A stretch of 64,000 nt of DNA from Chitinophagales bacterium (GTDB lineage Bacteria; Bacteroidota; Bacteroidia; Chitinophagales; Saprospiraceae). The notes beneath the pieces are model-generated. The model did no database searches. It was not told the DNA's origin and worked only from the letters and a program-made list of their open reading frames with translations. The stretch is from assembly GCA_013298955.1 (NCBI GenBank), contig JAAFJT010000001.1, positions 62,001 through 126,000 on the forward strand, written 5' to 3'. Position 1 is the first letter of the stretch, and the number at the start of each line of letters is the position of its first letter. Position numbers and translations under genes: made by a program. This document shows positions 1 through 7,788 of this stretch, piece by piece.

Positions 1-453
1 GAAACGGAAAAAATCTGCCATTTCTGCTACGGCATCAATTTCTGCTTGATAAACCGTTTTGGATTGGCACAACATCGTTGCGGCATTCATCCGCGCCCGA
101 AACGGACCACATAACAAATCCGCCGCTTTCAAAAAAATAGCGGCTCGCTCCTGCCAAGGCATTTTTTCCCATTCGACTTTGGCTTTCAATGCCGCATCAA
201 TCGCATTTTGGACATGGATGGCACCGCCGCGATGAAAATAACCCAATGTGTGACTCAATTCATGTGGTGGATGAATGGCTACTTTTTCATCCGTAGTCAC
301 TTTTTTGCCGCCGATGTGCATCGGAATTTCTATAACTTGTGCTTTACAAGTTTTCAAAGCCGCTTTCAAGGCAATTTTTTCAGGGCTATCAGGGCGATAA
401 CTTAGAATAGGTTCATTGACCGCTTTCGGAACGCGATAAAAGGCGTTAGACAT
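1..453 (-). CDS. pruA: L-glutamate gamma-semialdehyde dehydrogenase (1-pyrroline-5-carboxylate dehydrogenase), N-terminal part
   Basis: Only the first 151 codons lie in the window; the gene runs off the left edge. The N-terminus (MSNAFYRVPKAVNEPILSY) and the following stretch with VQNAIDAALKAKVEWEKMP and WQERAAIFLKAADLL match the start of the long-form P5C dehydrogenases of the aldehyde dehydrogenase superfamily. The enzyme oxidises glutamate semialdehyde to glutamate with NAD+ in the second step of proline catabolism. The catalytic Cys and Glu lie outside the window. A TACTTTTG box 37 bases upstream fits a housekeeping promoter. The first-step enzyme, proline dehydrogenase, is far away at 61464-62639, so the two are not an operon here. 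Confidence 0.93.
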   Translation of the reverse strand, partial: MSNAFYRVPKAVNEPILSYRPDSPEKIALKAALKTCKAQVIEIPMHIGGKKVTTDEKVAIHPPHELSHTLGYFHRGGAIHVQNAIDAALKAKVEWEKMPWQERAAIFLKAADLLCGPFRARMNAATMLCQSKTVYQAEIDAVAEMADFFRF

Positions 454-489
454 AATTTTGATTTTTTTTGGTTGGCAATTTAAAGGACG

Positions 490-523
490 CAAAAGTAGGC
501 AATTGCTAATGATAATTTGCAAA
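490..523 (-). promoter_or_regulatory. Promoter of pruA (TTTG / TACTTTTG)
   Basis: Reading the minus strand, TTTG (523-520) is followed after 22 bases by TACTTTTG (497-490), the Bacteroidota -33/-7 pattern. It ends about 37 bases before the pruA ATG and overlaps the 3' end of the preceding small gene. Confidence 0.55.
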
Positions 524-898
524 GACCTCCCAAAAAATCGCTTCTATGTTTGCAGCATCGGTTTCGTCGCAATCGCCATAAATGCTCACGCGCCGCGATA
601 AACCACTGATATTTTCATCTTCTTCCTCGAAACGAAACGAAAAATCGTTGCCTAATTCATCTTTTAAGCCCATCACTTCATAAATATCATGAGAAACTTT
701 GCCGTCTTCAAACGATTCCGATTCGTATCCGCCCAAAAGTTGCATGACAATGTGCATGTCCGCCTCTGCACCAAAATAATGGTTATGAAGCTCCGAATCA
801 AACCGATAGGATTCCAAAATAGGCATTTGGCAATATTCCTGCACCGTTTCGCGGAGTGCTTGGATGATATTGAGCTGATGTTGAGTGGGTTCTAACAT
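506..898 (-). CDS. Uncharacterised acidic protein, 130 aa
   Basis: I do not recognise this protein. It is soluble-looking (no signal peptide, no membrane segment) and strongly acidic, with runs such as RFEEEDENISG and a high content of Glu and Asp. It starts at a clear ATG and ends 52 bases before the pruA start on the same strand, so it could be co-transcribed with pruA, although pruA also has its own promoter box inside the 3' end of this gene. The reading frame is intact and the opposite-strand frame in the same place looks like a shadow. No function is proposed. Confidence 0.7.
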   Translation of the reverse strand: MLEPTQHQLNIIQALRETVQEYCQMPILESYRFDSELHNHYFGAEADMHIVMQLLGGYESESFEDGKVSHDIYEVMGLKDELGNDFSFRFEEEDENISGLSRRVSIYGDCDETDAANIEAIFWEVFANYH

Positions 899-948
899 AG
901 ATTTTGATTTTAAAATTTAGCTTTGGGAACAAAAAAAAGATTCATTTG

Positions 949-979
949 TTTGGTGATGAGGGCAAATATCTTATTTTTG
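949..979 (+). promoter_or_regulatory. Promoter of the PP2C-like gene
   Basis: TTTG (949-952), 19 bases, TATTTTTG (972-979). This is a full match to the Bacteroidota sigma-ABfr consensus. The expected transcription start (about 985) lies only a few bases before ATG 992, which helps choose that start and implies a very short leader. Confidence 0.65.
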
Positions 980-991
980 CGCATGCTTAAA

Positions 992-1744
992 ATGAAAATA
1001 CATACGTTGCTCCAAATTGGTGAACACCACACTAATCATTGTGAGGATTCCCTCGTTTCGGAGCAAATTGGCTCGCATCAATGGCTTTGCGCCGTCATGG
1101 ATGGTTGCACGATGGGCATTGATAGCCACCTCATTTCGACTTTGATGGGAAAAGTGTTGCGCAAAATTGCCAAAAATGCCTATTTCAGAGAATTTATGAC
1201 TAAGAAGCAAGTGTCCAATCCCATTTTATTGAAAGCAGTTTGCCAGCAATTGTTTTTAGATTTAAATGATATTAAAAATCAAGTGCAATTAGAGCGCGAC
1301 GAAACGCTCGCAACCTTGATTTTGATGATTTTGGATACGCAAAAATGGGAGGCAAGTGTCATCACTGTTGGAGATGGAGTCATCGTTTGCAATGCACAAG
1401 TCATTGAATATCAACAAGATAACAAACCTGATTATTTAGGTTATCATTTAACTAAAAATTTTGAAACTTGGTTTGCCCATCATACCCAATTCAATCATTT
1501 TCAGGCGATAAAGGATATTAGTATGGCAACCGATGGCATTTTGACATTCAGTCGTTTTGACAATCGCGTTACGATTGTCGAAAAAGATGCAATTGCGCAC
1601 TTATTGATTGATAATCAATGGATTGAAAACGATAAAATGCTTCATCTGAAAATGTTGAAGATGCAAGATGAATGGGGATTGAAACCAACCGATGATTTAG
1701 GCATCATTAGAGTTGTTCAAGGAGCGCACCTAAATAATATATGA
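992..1744 (+). CDS. PP2C-like serine/threonine protein phosphatase
   Basis: The 250-residue protein has the spaced acidic motifs of the PP2C (PPM) fold: an early ED near residue 19 (HCEDSLVSE), AVMDGCTMG, the ETLATLILMIL helix region, ITVGDGVIVC, SMATDGI and a C-terminal DDLGIIRV. Together these supply the metal-binding aspartates. PP2C enzymes remove phosphate from Ser/Thr using two Mn or Mg ions. The frame is open from a TTG at 923, but the promoter box at 972-979 places transcription initiation after that codon, so ATG 992 (or 983) is preferred. No partner kinase is nearby. It is cytoplasmic, with no signal or membrane segment. It converges on the TonB receptor gene, with a shared terminator between them. 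Confidence 0.75.
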   Translation: MKIHTLLQIGEHHTNHCEDSLVSEQIGSHQWLCAVMDGCTMGIDSHLISTLMGKVLRKIAKNAYFREFMTKKQVSNPILLKAVCQQLFLDLNDIKNQVQLERDETLATLILMILDTQKWEASVITVGDGVIVCNAQVIEYQQDNKPDYLGYHLTKNFETWFAHHTQFNHFQAIKDISMATDGILTFSRFDNRVTIVEKDAIAHLLIDNQWIENDKMLHLKMLKMQDEWGLKPTDDLGIIRVVQGAHLNNI

Positions 1745-1789
1745 AGAACGTCAATATAGTACTTTTTCGATGTCAGGACGGTCATTACA

Positions 1790-1847
1790 AAAAAAAAGAA
1801 GCATTTATTCGATTTTTGCAAAAAAAACCAATAAATGCTTCCTTTTT
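1790..1847. terminator. Bidirectional intrinsic terminator
   Basis: GAAGCATTTATT (1798-1809) pairs perfectly with AATAAATGCTTC (1830-1841). The stem is preceded by a run of A and followed by CTTTTTC, so it can terminate both the phosphatase gene (+) and the TonB receptor gene (-), which converge here. Confidence 0.75.
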
Positions 1848-1863
1848 CTGGATTTACCCCCTT

Positions 1864-4758
1864 TTATTTATTCAATATTTGGTCAAAATTCAACGCAACA
1901 TAATACACACCCCCAATTTGTGCTAAACCATATCCTTGCGAATAGTATTTGTTCATCAAATTGCTCGCACCAAATTTAACAATCGTGCGATATGCGGGAA
2001 TTTTGTACGAAACAGCCACATCAACCGTATTCCAAGAAGGCAACAATATATCGCCTTGTGTATTCCCTTGTTCAATCCAAGTTTTATCCGTCCAGCGATA
2101 CGCTAACGAGAAACCAAGTAATTTAGTCACTTTCGGATTGCTCAACGTAATATTATATCGATTTTCTGGCGAAATAAAGAAGTTTCTTTGGACACGAGAT
2201 ACTTCCAAATTACTCATTTTGCGCTTTACAATATCCACTCCGAAAGCATCTTTCAAGGTATTGCCTGCGGCATCTTTCAACGTAATCGTACCAATTTGAT
2301 TGGCATAATTCACACCCAAATTGTAACCACCGCCTAAAACGGCTTCTACACCAACTCCAAAACCATTGACATAAATTTCATTGAAATTATTAAAATTGAC
2401 TTGGTACGTCACATAATTGGCAGCATTTTTAAAACCAATTAAAGGCGAACCTGCTGTTTTCAATTGTTGATAATTTTGTGTAGCGATGAAATCGTTGTAT
2501 TTACTTTGGTAATAAAACGCATCTACGTATAAAAATTTGCCAATCGTCCCTTTATAACCTAACTCCCAAGTTTGAATTTTTTCCGTCTTGAAATTTTCAG
2601 GTGCAGGTACATATTTCACTAATAAAGATTCATCATTCGTCGCAGATGCTGCAAATGCGGCAACAGAGGTTTGTGTGTAAGCAGGATTATTGTACAAATT
2701 CGCAGCTTCTACTGCTGATTGCGAGCCACCCACTTCTCCAATTTTACCATCCGCTAACAATTGATTTGGACTTGGATTCCGAAACGCAGATTGCAAAGAA
2801 GCACGAATATTATGCTCATACACAGTCAAAACGCCTGAGATACGCGGGGTGAAACCACCTTTGAAATATTGATTTTTGTCATATCGAATCGCCGCAGTGG
2901 GTTTAAGAGAGATATTTTCATTAAAAGTCAATGTGTAAGTTCCCTGCAAATACAAGCCGTATTCCGCAATAGTGAACTCCTCTCCCGTCCGCGTTACAGG
3001 GAAAATCGTGCCTTTGGTCAACATGGAATAATTTCTAAAACTCGCGCCTGTCACCAAATCAAGCTCTTTTGGAACGATTTTTTTAAAATTATACATCCCT
3101 TCCACATGACGCATTGAAGAATTATCTAATAACCGAACGCCTTTGTAACGGGTACTTTTTCCAGTTGGACCATTGATGAAATCCGTATTCAACGTCGAAG
3201 TCAATTCCGTCCACAAACTATTGAACCCTGCTGAACCGGGGGCTAAACGGGTATTATCCGCCGCCGCCCGCGCTGTGGCAATATTCGGACTCGTATTATA
3301 CGCCGTAGAAAACGCAGATGACCAATTTCCCATCGCATTCGGAGCCGCCAAAGTCGAACCAGCAGAATCTAACATGATTTTTGCCAACGCACCCATCGAA
3401 AAACCTTCTGCTTGCTGCGTTGTTTGGTAAGCGCGAATGAAAAATTCGTCACCACGCAACTCTGCTTTGATTTGATTGCGGAGATAATCAGGGTAATATT
3501 CGCGGAAACCTGCCGTCCGAGCAAAATTACCATTCCCGAAATACCAGCCCACACTTGCTTCTAAATTTTGATTAATCTTGTAATGCAAAGCTGCATTCGC
3601 CCGATAACTGAAAATTTTACCCTTATCACCCGTCAAATCATACTCTTTGTAGCCAGAACGCGTCACGCGTTTGCCCGCAAGTGCTGTCACAGGATGTGTT
3701 GCTGGATAATCGAATAAGCCACCATTCGAGACATCATCTCCATAGATATTCACCCCATCATATTCAAAATTATTATCTTTGTCATTGTTCGGTGTGTAAC
3801 CTAATGAAACCGTTTTCGCGGTATTATCAACTACGAAAAAATTTCTACGATTTCGCGTCATACGGTCATTATAATCGTCTGCAATGAAATCCGTACCATT
3901 AATCGCTTGTAAATTGACTTTAAAGGCGAGATTTTCACTCAAATGAGTGGCATAACGCACCGCAACATCCGTATAAGGTTGTGCTTTGATATCGGTTTTG
4001 CCAACATTATTGACCCCAACTTTGACTTGCGCACTCAACCCTTGATAATCAAAAGGCGATTTGGTACGCGTCAACATCAACCCTTGCAAAGCATCTGGTC
4101 CATACAACGCAGAAGCCGCACCCGGCAACAACTCAATGTTGTCAATATCCAAATCAGAAACGCCCGCCACAGAGCCAAAACCAAAACCAAGTCCCGGAGA
4201 ACGGTTATCCATTCCATCCGTCAATTGAACGAAACGATTGTTGTTGTTCGCACCAAAACCGCGCATGTTTACCGACCGAAACGTTAAACTTTGGGATAAT
4301 AAGTCAACCCCTTTCAAACCTTGCAACGTCGTGTACGTGTCAAAGGCACCAAGTTGTTGAAGTTGTTTTCCAAAAATTTTCTCAATCGTTACAGGAGTGC
4401 GCACCAATTTTTCTTCAATACGATTACCCGTAACAGAGGCTTCCGACATTAAAGTTACGCCTTCTTTTAGGGTAATGTTATGAGGACCTGCATCTTTAAG
4501 GTTCAGCTCAATGCTCTGATAACCAACACTACTGATTTTCAAGATAACAGGGAGGCTTGTCACTTTGAGTGAAAATTTGCCTTCACCATCAGTAATTGTG
4601 CCTGCAATCGTCCCTTTGATGATAATCGTAGTTCCCGGTATCGGCTCCTTGTTGAGTTCGTCAGTGACCGTTCCCGTAAGAGTCGTTTGGGCAAAAGTAG
4701 TTGTCGCCATGCTCAACAAAAGCAGGAGTAAGGCGAAACGGTGGTTTAGTTTCATCAT
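1864..4758 (-). CDS. TonB-dependent outer-membrane receptor with CarboxypepD-like N-terminal domain
   Basis: The protein is 964 aa from ATG 4758 (ATG 4755 is equally possible). The frame is open further upstream but only from a TTG start, while these ATGs begin a clean signal peptide (MKLNHRFALLLLLLSMATTTFAQ-like, cleaved after FAQ). Then comes a beta-sandwich carboxypeptidase-regulatory-like domain (about residues 25-110, TGTVTDELNKEPIPGTTI), a plug domain (about 115-240, with the NNNNRFVQLTDGMDNRSPG loop) and a 22-strand-type barrel ending in FDQILNK. Such receptors import siderophores, vitamins, oligosaccharides or metals using TonB energy. There is no SusD gene beside it, so a SusC/SusD glycan system is unlikely. 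The substrate is unknown. Confidence 0.9.
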   Translation of the reverse strand: MMKLNHRFALLLLLLSMATTTFAQTTLTGTVTDELNKEPIPGTTIIIKGTIAGTITDGEGKFSLKVTSLPVILKISSVGYQSIELNLKDAGPHNITLKEGVTLMSEASVTGNRIEEKLVRTPVTIEKIFGKQLQQLGAFDTYTTLQGLKGVDLLSQSLTFRSVNMRGFGANNNNRFVQLTDGMDNRSPGLGFGFGSVAGVSDLDIDNIELLPGAASALYGPDALQGLMLTRTKSPFDYQGLSAQVKVGVNNVGKTDIKAQPYTDVAVRYATHLSENLAFKVNLQAINGTDFIADDYNDRMTRNRRNFFVVDNTAKTVSLGYTPNNDKDNNFEYDGVNIYGDDVSNGGLFDYPATHPVTALAGKRVTRSGYKEYDLTGDKGKIFSYRANAALHYKINQNLEASVGWYFGNGNFARTAGFREYYPDYLRNQIKAELRGDEFFIRAYQTTQQAEGFSMGALAKIMLDSAGSTLAAPNAMGNWSSAFSTAYNTSPNIATARAAADNTRLAPGSAGFNSLWTELTSTLNTDFINGPTGKSTRYKGVRLLDNSSMRHVEGMYNFKKIVPKELDLVTGASFRNYSMLTKGTIFPVTRTGEEFTIAEYGLYLQGTYTLTFNENISLKPTAAIRYDKNQYFKGGFTPRISGVLTVYEHNIRASLQSAFRNPSPNQLLADGKIGEVGGSQSAVEAANLYNNPAYTQTSVAAFAASATNDESLLVKYVPAPENFKTEKIQTWELGYKGTIGKFLYVDAFYYQSKYNDFIATQNYQQLKTAGSPLIGFKNAANYVTYQVNFNNFNEIYVNGFGVGVEAVLGGGYNLGVNYANQIGTITLKDAAGNTLKDAFGVDIVKRKMSNLEVSRVQRNFFISPENRYNITLSNPKVTKLLGFSLAYRWTDKTWIEQGNTQGDILLPSWNTVDVAVSYKIPAYRTIVKFGASNLMNKYYSQGYGLAQIGGVYYVALNFDQILNK

Positions 4759-4956
4759 ACAAATTTGGTTTAGATTTAATATAAATTTAAATAAACAATA
4801 TTTTAGCCAAGTTTTGCTATTTTTTCTTTTGGAATCCAAAAATTTCTGTGCTTTAAAAGAAACAGTATCGGTATCCCAAGCATCAAAGGTTGATAAAAGA
4901 ACAGAAATAGCCAAATATTTTAACAAATTTATTTTTTAATTATTTAAAAAAATCAT

Positions 4957-5036
4957 ATGACACCCATTATAAACCAACATTTAGCTCAAGACCCACGATT
5001 AGCGGCAATTTTGCCTACTTTGACCTTACTGATATG
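4957..5036 (+). pseudogene. Possible 5' remnant of a DNA-3-methyladenine glycosylase (AlkA-like) gene
   Basis: A 26-codon frame (MTPIINQHLAQDPRLAAILP, then TLTLLI and a TGA stop) resembles the opening of AlkA/HhH-GPD DNA glycosylases, which typically start with an xxIxxHLxxDPxLAxII pattern. Nothing homologous follows in any frame: a perfect dyad (5037-5071) and then the 3' end of rny come next. The likely reading is a gene truncated down to its first codons. The match is short and from memory, so it may be coincidence. Confidence 0.35.
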
Positions 5037-5073
5037 AGGGACTTACGTAAAGTCCCCTTTACGTAAGTCCCTA
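5037..5073. terminator. Dyad at the 3' end of rny
   Basis: GGGACTTACGTAAAG pairs with CTTTACGTAAGTCCC around a two- or three-base turn, immediately beyond the rny stop codon. It is a strong hairpin but has no clear T-run, so it may act as a 3'-end stabiliser as well as a terminator. Confidence 0.5.
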
Positions 5074-5078
5074 TGCAA

Positions 5079-6791
5079 CTATCTTGCGAAAGAAACCGCC
5101 CGTTTTTCACGAATCACGGTTACTTTTATCTGTCCCGGATACTGCATGACTTCCTGTATTTTTTGAGAAATCATAAACGACAAATCATCGGCATATTGGT
5201 CTGAAACCTTTTCCGATTCCACAATTACGCGCAATTCGCGTCCTGCTTGCATCGCATAGGCTTTTTGAACGCCCTCATGTGAAAGTGCCAATTCTTCCAA
5301 TTCGCCAATTCGTTTCAAATAACTTTCCAAAATCTCGCGTCTTGCACCCGGACGTGCGCCTGAAATCGCATCGCAAGCCTGTACAATCGGCGAAATGATA
5401 TTCGACATTTCAATTTCATCATGATGCGCACCCACTGCATTGATAATGACAGCATGTTCATTGTGTTTTTCACACAATTTCATCCCCAAAATCGCATGCG
5501 ACAATTCAGATTCTTCCTCTGCAACCTTACCAATATCGTGCAAAAGTCCCGCCCGTTTCGCCATTTTGATTTGTTTCGGGTTGAAACCGAGTTCCGCAGC
5601 CATCAATGCACATAAATTTGCCGTCTCAATCGAGTGTTTCAACAAATTTTGTCCATAAGAAGACCGATACCGCATCCGTCCAACCATCCGCACCAACGCC
5701 GCATCCAACCCATGAATATCCAAATCAATGACCGTCCGTTCTCCAATTTCAACAATTTGTTCTTCCAATTGTTTCCGCGTTTTAGCCACCACTTCTTCAA
5801 TCCGCGCAGGGTGAATCCGCCCATCAGCAACCAATTTTTTAAGTGCCAACCGCGCAATTTCTCGCCGAATTGGGTCAAAAGACGAAATGACAATCGCTTC
5901 AGGCGTATCATCCACCACGATTTCCGCGCCAGTTGCCGCTTCCAACGCCCGAATATTCCGCCCTTCTCGACCAATGATTTGCCCTTTCATATCATCCGAA
6001 TCCAGATTAAACACTGAAACCGTATTTTCAATCGCAAACTCCGCGCTCATCCGTTGAATCGCTTGGATTACAATCTTTTTCGCCTCTTTACTCGCACTCA
6101 AATTGGCTTGTTCGATGGTATTTTTCATAATCACCATCGCTTCATTTTCTGCTTTTCCGCGCACCGCTTCCAACAATTGTTCTTTGGCAGCCAACTCAGA
6201 AAGGTTTGCAATGCGTTCTAATTCTTTGATTCTCAACTCATTAGCCGATTCCAATTCATCTTTTTTCTTCGCAATAATCTTCAATTGAAGCGTCAAATTT
6301 TCCCGAATCGATTCCAATTCTTTATCTTTCGACTCCGTTTCTTTTTGCAACTTCTTCACTTCTTCCACTTGTCCTTGAAAATCTTTAAACCGTTGTTTCA
6401 AATCATTTTCGCGGTTGACAATAACAATTTCGCGGTCTTTCATGCCCAAAATATGCAATGTTTTTTCACCCTCGAACTCATTTTTCAAGTTAGCAAATTT
6501 CTCTTTTGCCTCTTGAATCTTCCGTTGTTTGATAGACTCATTCTTATTCTCAGAACGTTCAACGATTTTTTCGGCTTTACTTTCCGCATCCTCCACAATC
6601 CGTTTCGCATCATCCGTCATGCGTTTTGCAGTTGCTTTGGCTTCCGTCACCGCCGCATCCGCCTGTCGGCTTGATTCATCTATAATATCTTGGTTCGCCT
6701 TAGCCATATAACGTTTGATACCGTTATGCCCTGCCAATCCACCGAGTAAAAAACCCAACAATGCCAATACAACTATCAGAGTAGTACTCAT
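5079..6791 (-). CDS. rny: Ribonuclease Y
   Basis: The 570-residue protein has the full RNase Y layout. There is an N-terminal membrane anchor (residues 3-21), a long coiled coil (about 30-260, with [15 protein letters not shown]), a KH RNA-binding domain ([19 protein letters not shown], about 268 onward) and an HD hydrolase domain with LLHDIGK (about 417) and [10 protein letters not shown]. The enzyme makes endonucleolytic cuts that start mRNA decay at the inner membrane. It is slightly longer than the usual 520 aa because of the coiled coil. It is the last gene of a pheT - ORF - zapA - rny run on the minus strand, separated from zapA by a 180-base gap that appears to hold a structured RNA. 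Confidence 0.97.
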   Translation of the reverse strand: MSTTLIVVLALLGFLLGGLAGHNGIKRYMAKANQDIIDESSRQADAAVTEAKATAKRMTDDAKRIVEDAESKAEKIVERSENKNESIKQRKIQEAKEKFANLKNEFEGEKTLHILGMKDREIVIVNRENDLKQRFKDFQGQVEEVKKLQKETESKDKELESIRENLTLQLKIIAKKKDELESANELRIKELERIANLSELAAKEQLLEAVRGKAENEAMVIMKNTIEQANLSASKEAKKIVIQAIQRMSAEFAIENTVSVFNLDSDDMKGQIIGREGRNIRALEAATGAEIVVDDTPEAIVISSFDPIRREIARLALKKLVADGRIHPARIEEVVAKTRKQLEEQIVEIGERTVIDLDIHGLDAALVRMVGRMRYRSSYGQNLLKHSIETANLCALMAAELGFNPKQIKMAKRAGLLHDIGKVAEEESELSHAILGMKLCEKHNEHAVIINAVGAHHDEIEMSNIISPIVQACDAISGARPGARREILESYLKRIGELEELALSHEGVQKAYAMQAGRELRVIVESEKVSDQYADDLSFMISQKIQEVMQYPGQIKVTVIREKRAVSFAR

Positions 6792-6834
6792 TTGTAACTA
6801 ATTCGGTCATTTAAGATTAAAAAAAATGTTTTAT

Positions 6835-6962
6835 ATAGCAAAATGTTTTGAAAGGAAAGCTGCCAACCGTTGCGAATCCAACCTCTGATTTTACAAAATA
6901 TTGCGAACCATCCTATTTCTTACCAACGGACTAAACCCAGAAAAAACACTCTAAGAAGCGAC
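6835..6962 (-). ncRNA. Candidate structured RNA between zapA and rny (possibly 6S-like)
   Basis: On the minus strand the gap contains CCGTTG (6929-6924) pairing with CAACGG (6872-6867), an inner repeated TTCGCAA, and a terminal ATTTTGTAAAAT hairpin. This gives a long interrupted rod as in 6S RNA. It ends near a run of eight T (6823-6830 region). From memory, the zapA/rny interval is where 6S RNA (6S-Flavo class) is annotated in many Bacteroidota, as ssrS follows zapA in Proteobacteria. I cannot run a covariance search; infernal with the 6S and 6S-Flavo models would decide. Confidence 0.45.
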
Positions 6963-6971
6963 ATGCCCCTT

Positions 6972-7286
6972 TCATTTTTCTAATAATTTCGTCAAAAACA
7001 AATCAATGCGGTCGATTCTATCCGCTATTTTCGATTCAACAGAATTGGTTTTCAAACGATGTACTTCCACCGCATACGTCAACAATGCCATTGCCAAACA
7101 ATCATATTTATCGCGCCGCACATACATTAGTTGAAATTTTTGAACTAACTCATTGATTTCCAATACCGTTTCTCGAATGGCATCTTCCTCCTCTATTTTG
7201 ATTTTAAGGGGAAAAACGCGCCCTGCCACAGTCACATTGATACTTCGCATCTCGCTGTGCATCCCGTTTTGCATCTCGTTTTGCAT
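6972..7286 (-). CDS. zapA: Cell division protein ZapA
   Basis: The core (SINVTVAGRVFPLKIKIEEE, then a helix with ETVLEINELVQKF and a C-terminal coiled coil) is the ZapA pattern. ZapA binds FtsZ and cross-links protofilaments at the division ring. The 104-residue frame begins with four in-frame ATGs (7286, 7274, 7262, 7250) set 12 bases apart in a small tandem repeat (ATGCAAAACGAG-type). The family core begins right after the last one, so ATG 7250 may be the true start. Gene order with pheT, a coiled-coil ORF and rny is typical of Bacteroidota. It is probably co-transcribed with the gene ending at 7311. Confidence 0.88.
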   Translation of the reverse strand: MQNEMQNGMHSEMRSINVTVAGRVFPLKIKIEEEDAIRETVLEINELVQKFQLMYVRRDKYDCLAMALLTYAVEVHRLKTNSVESKIADRIDRIDLFLTKLLEK

Positions 7287-7310
7287 ATCGTGTGATGATT
7301 CTGAATTTGT

Positions 7311-7598
7311 CTAATCCAACTTTAAAAATTTTTCGAGCCCTTCTGTTTTATCCATTTCCTCGGGCAGGTGGAAGCCATTGATGACAAAATCCACTGCCGA
7401 AATACTACTGCCGCGCCCCCTTGCAATCCCTTGGTGTCTGCCTTTCGGTTTGGGAACTTCCCTATTTTTTTCTTCCAATTGCCCACGTAACTGGCGATTG
7501 ATTTCTTTCAAATCCGAGTTTTCGCGCTCCAATTCCGACAATCGTTGCGCCAACAATCGAATTTTTTGCTCTATACTTTGGAGTTGCTCGGAAACCAT
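7311..7598 (-). CDS. Small coiled-coil protein upstream of zapA
   Basis: The 95-residue protein has an N-terminal coiled coil (about residues 1-50, EQKIRLLAQRLSELERENSD and LKEINRQLRGQLEEKN) and a basic linker rich in Pro, Lys, Arg and Gly, then a short tail. A gene of this size and type commonly sits between pheT and zapA in Bacteroidota. Its position and shape suggest a division-linked factor comparable to ZapB, but that is inference from context only. It ends 24 bases before the zapA frame on the same strand, so the two are likely one transcript. Confidence 0.75.
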   Translation of the reverse strand: MVSEQLQSIEQKIRLLAQRLSELERENSDLKEINRQLRGQLEEKNREVPKPKGRHQGIARGRGSSISAVDFVINGFHLPEEMDKTEGLEKFLKLD

Positions 7599-7630
7599 TA
7601 GATTCTTTTTTGATTATACCCGTAATGTAA

Positions 7631-7772
7631 ATTGGAACGCGGATGACACCGATAGGGCGAATTTTCGCGGATTTTAATTTGAACAATATTTAATATTGTT
7701 TTTTAATTAAAAACGGATTTTAAATTTATTTAAATCAAAAATTCGCCCAATCCGTGTCATCCGCGTTCCAAT
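7631..7772. repeat. ATCCGCG-family inverted repeat
   Basis: Outer arms ATTGGAACGCGGATGACACC (7631-7650) and the complementary block ending at 7772 flank a looser AT-rich centre with TAATATT palindromes. It lies between pheT and the coiled-coil gene. Related copies are at 12430, 26886, 37579, 44686 and 57676. Confidence 0.8.
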
Positions 7773-7788
7773 TCGTATCACCTTTAAT

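Noticed and set aside
4759-4926. N-terminal extension of the TonB receptor frame to 4926
   Set aside because: It would place 56 unrelated residues before a clean signal peptide starting at ATG 4758/4755.
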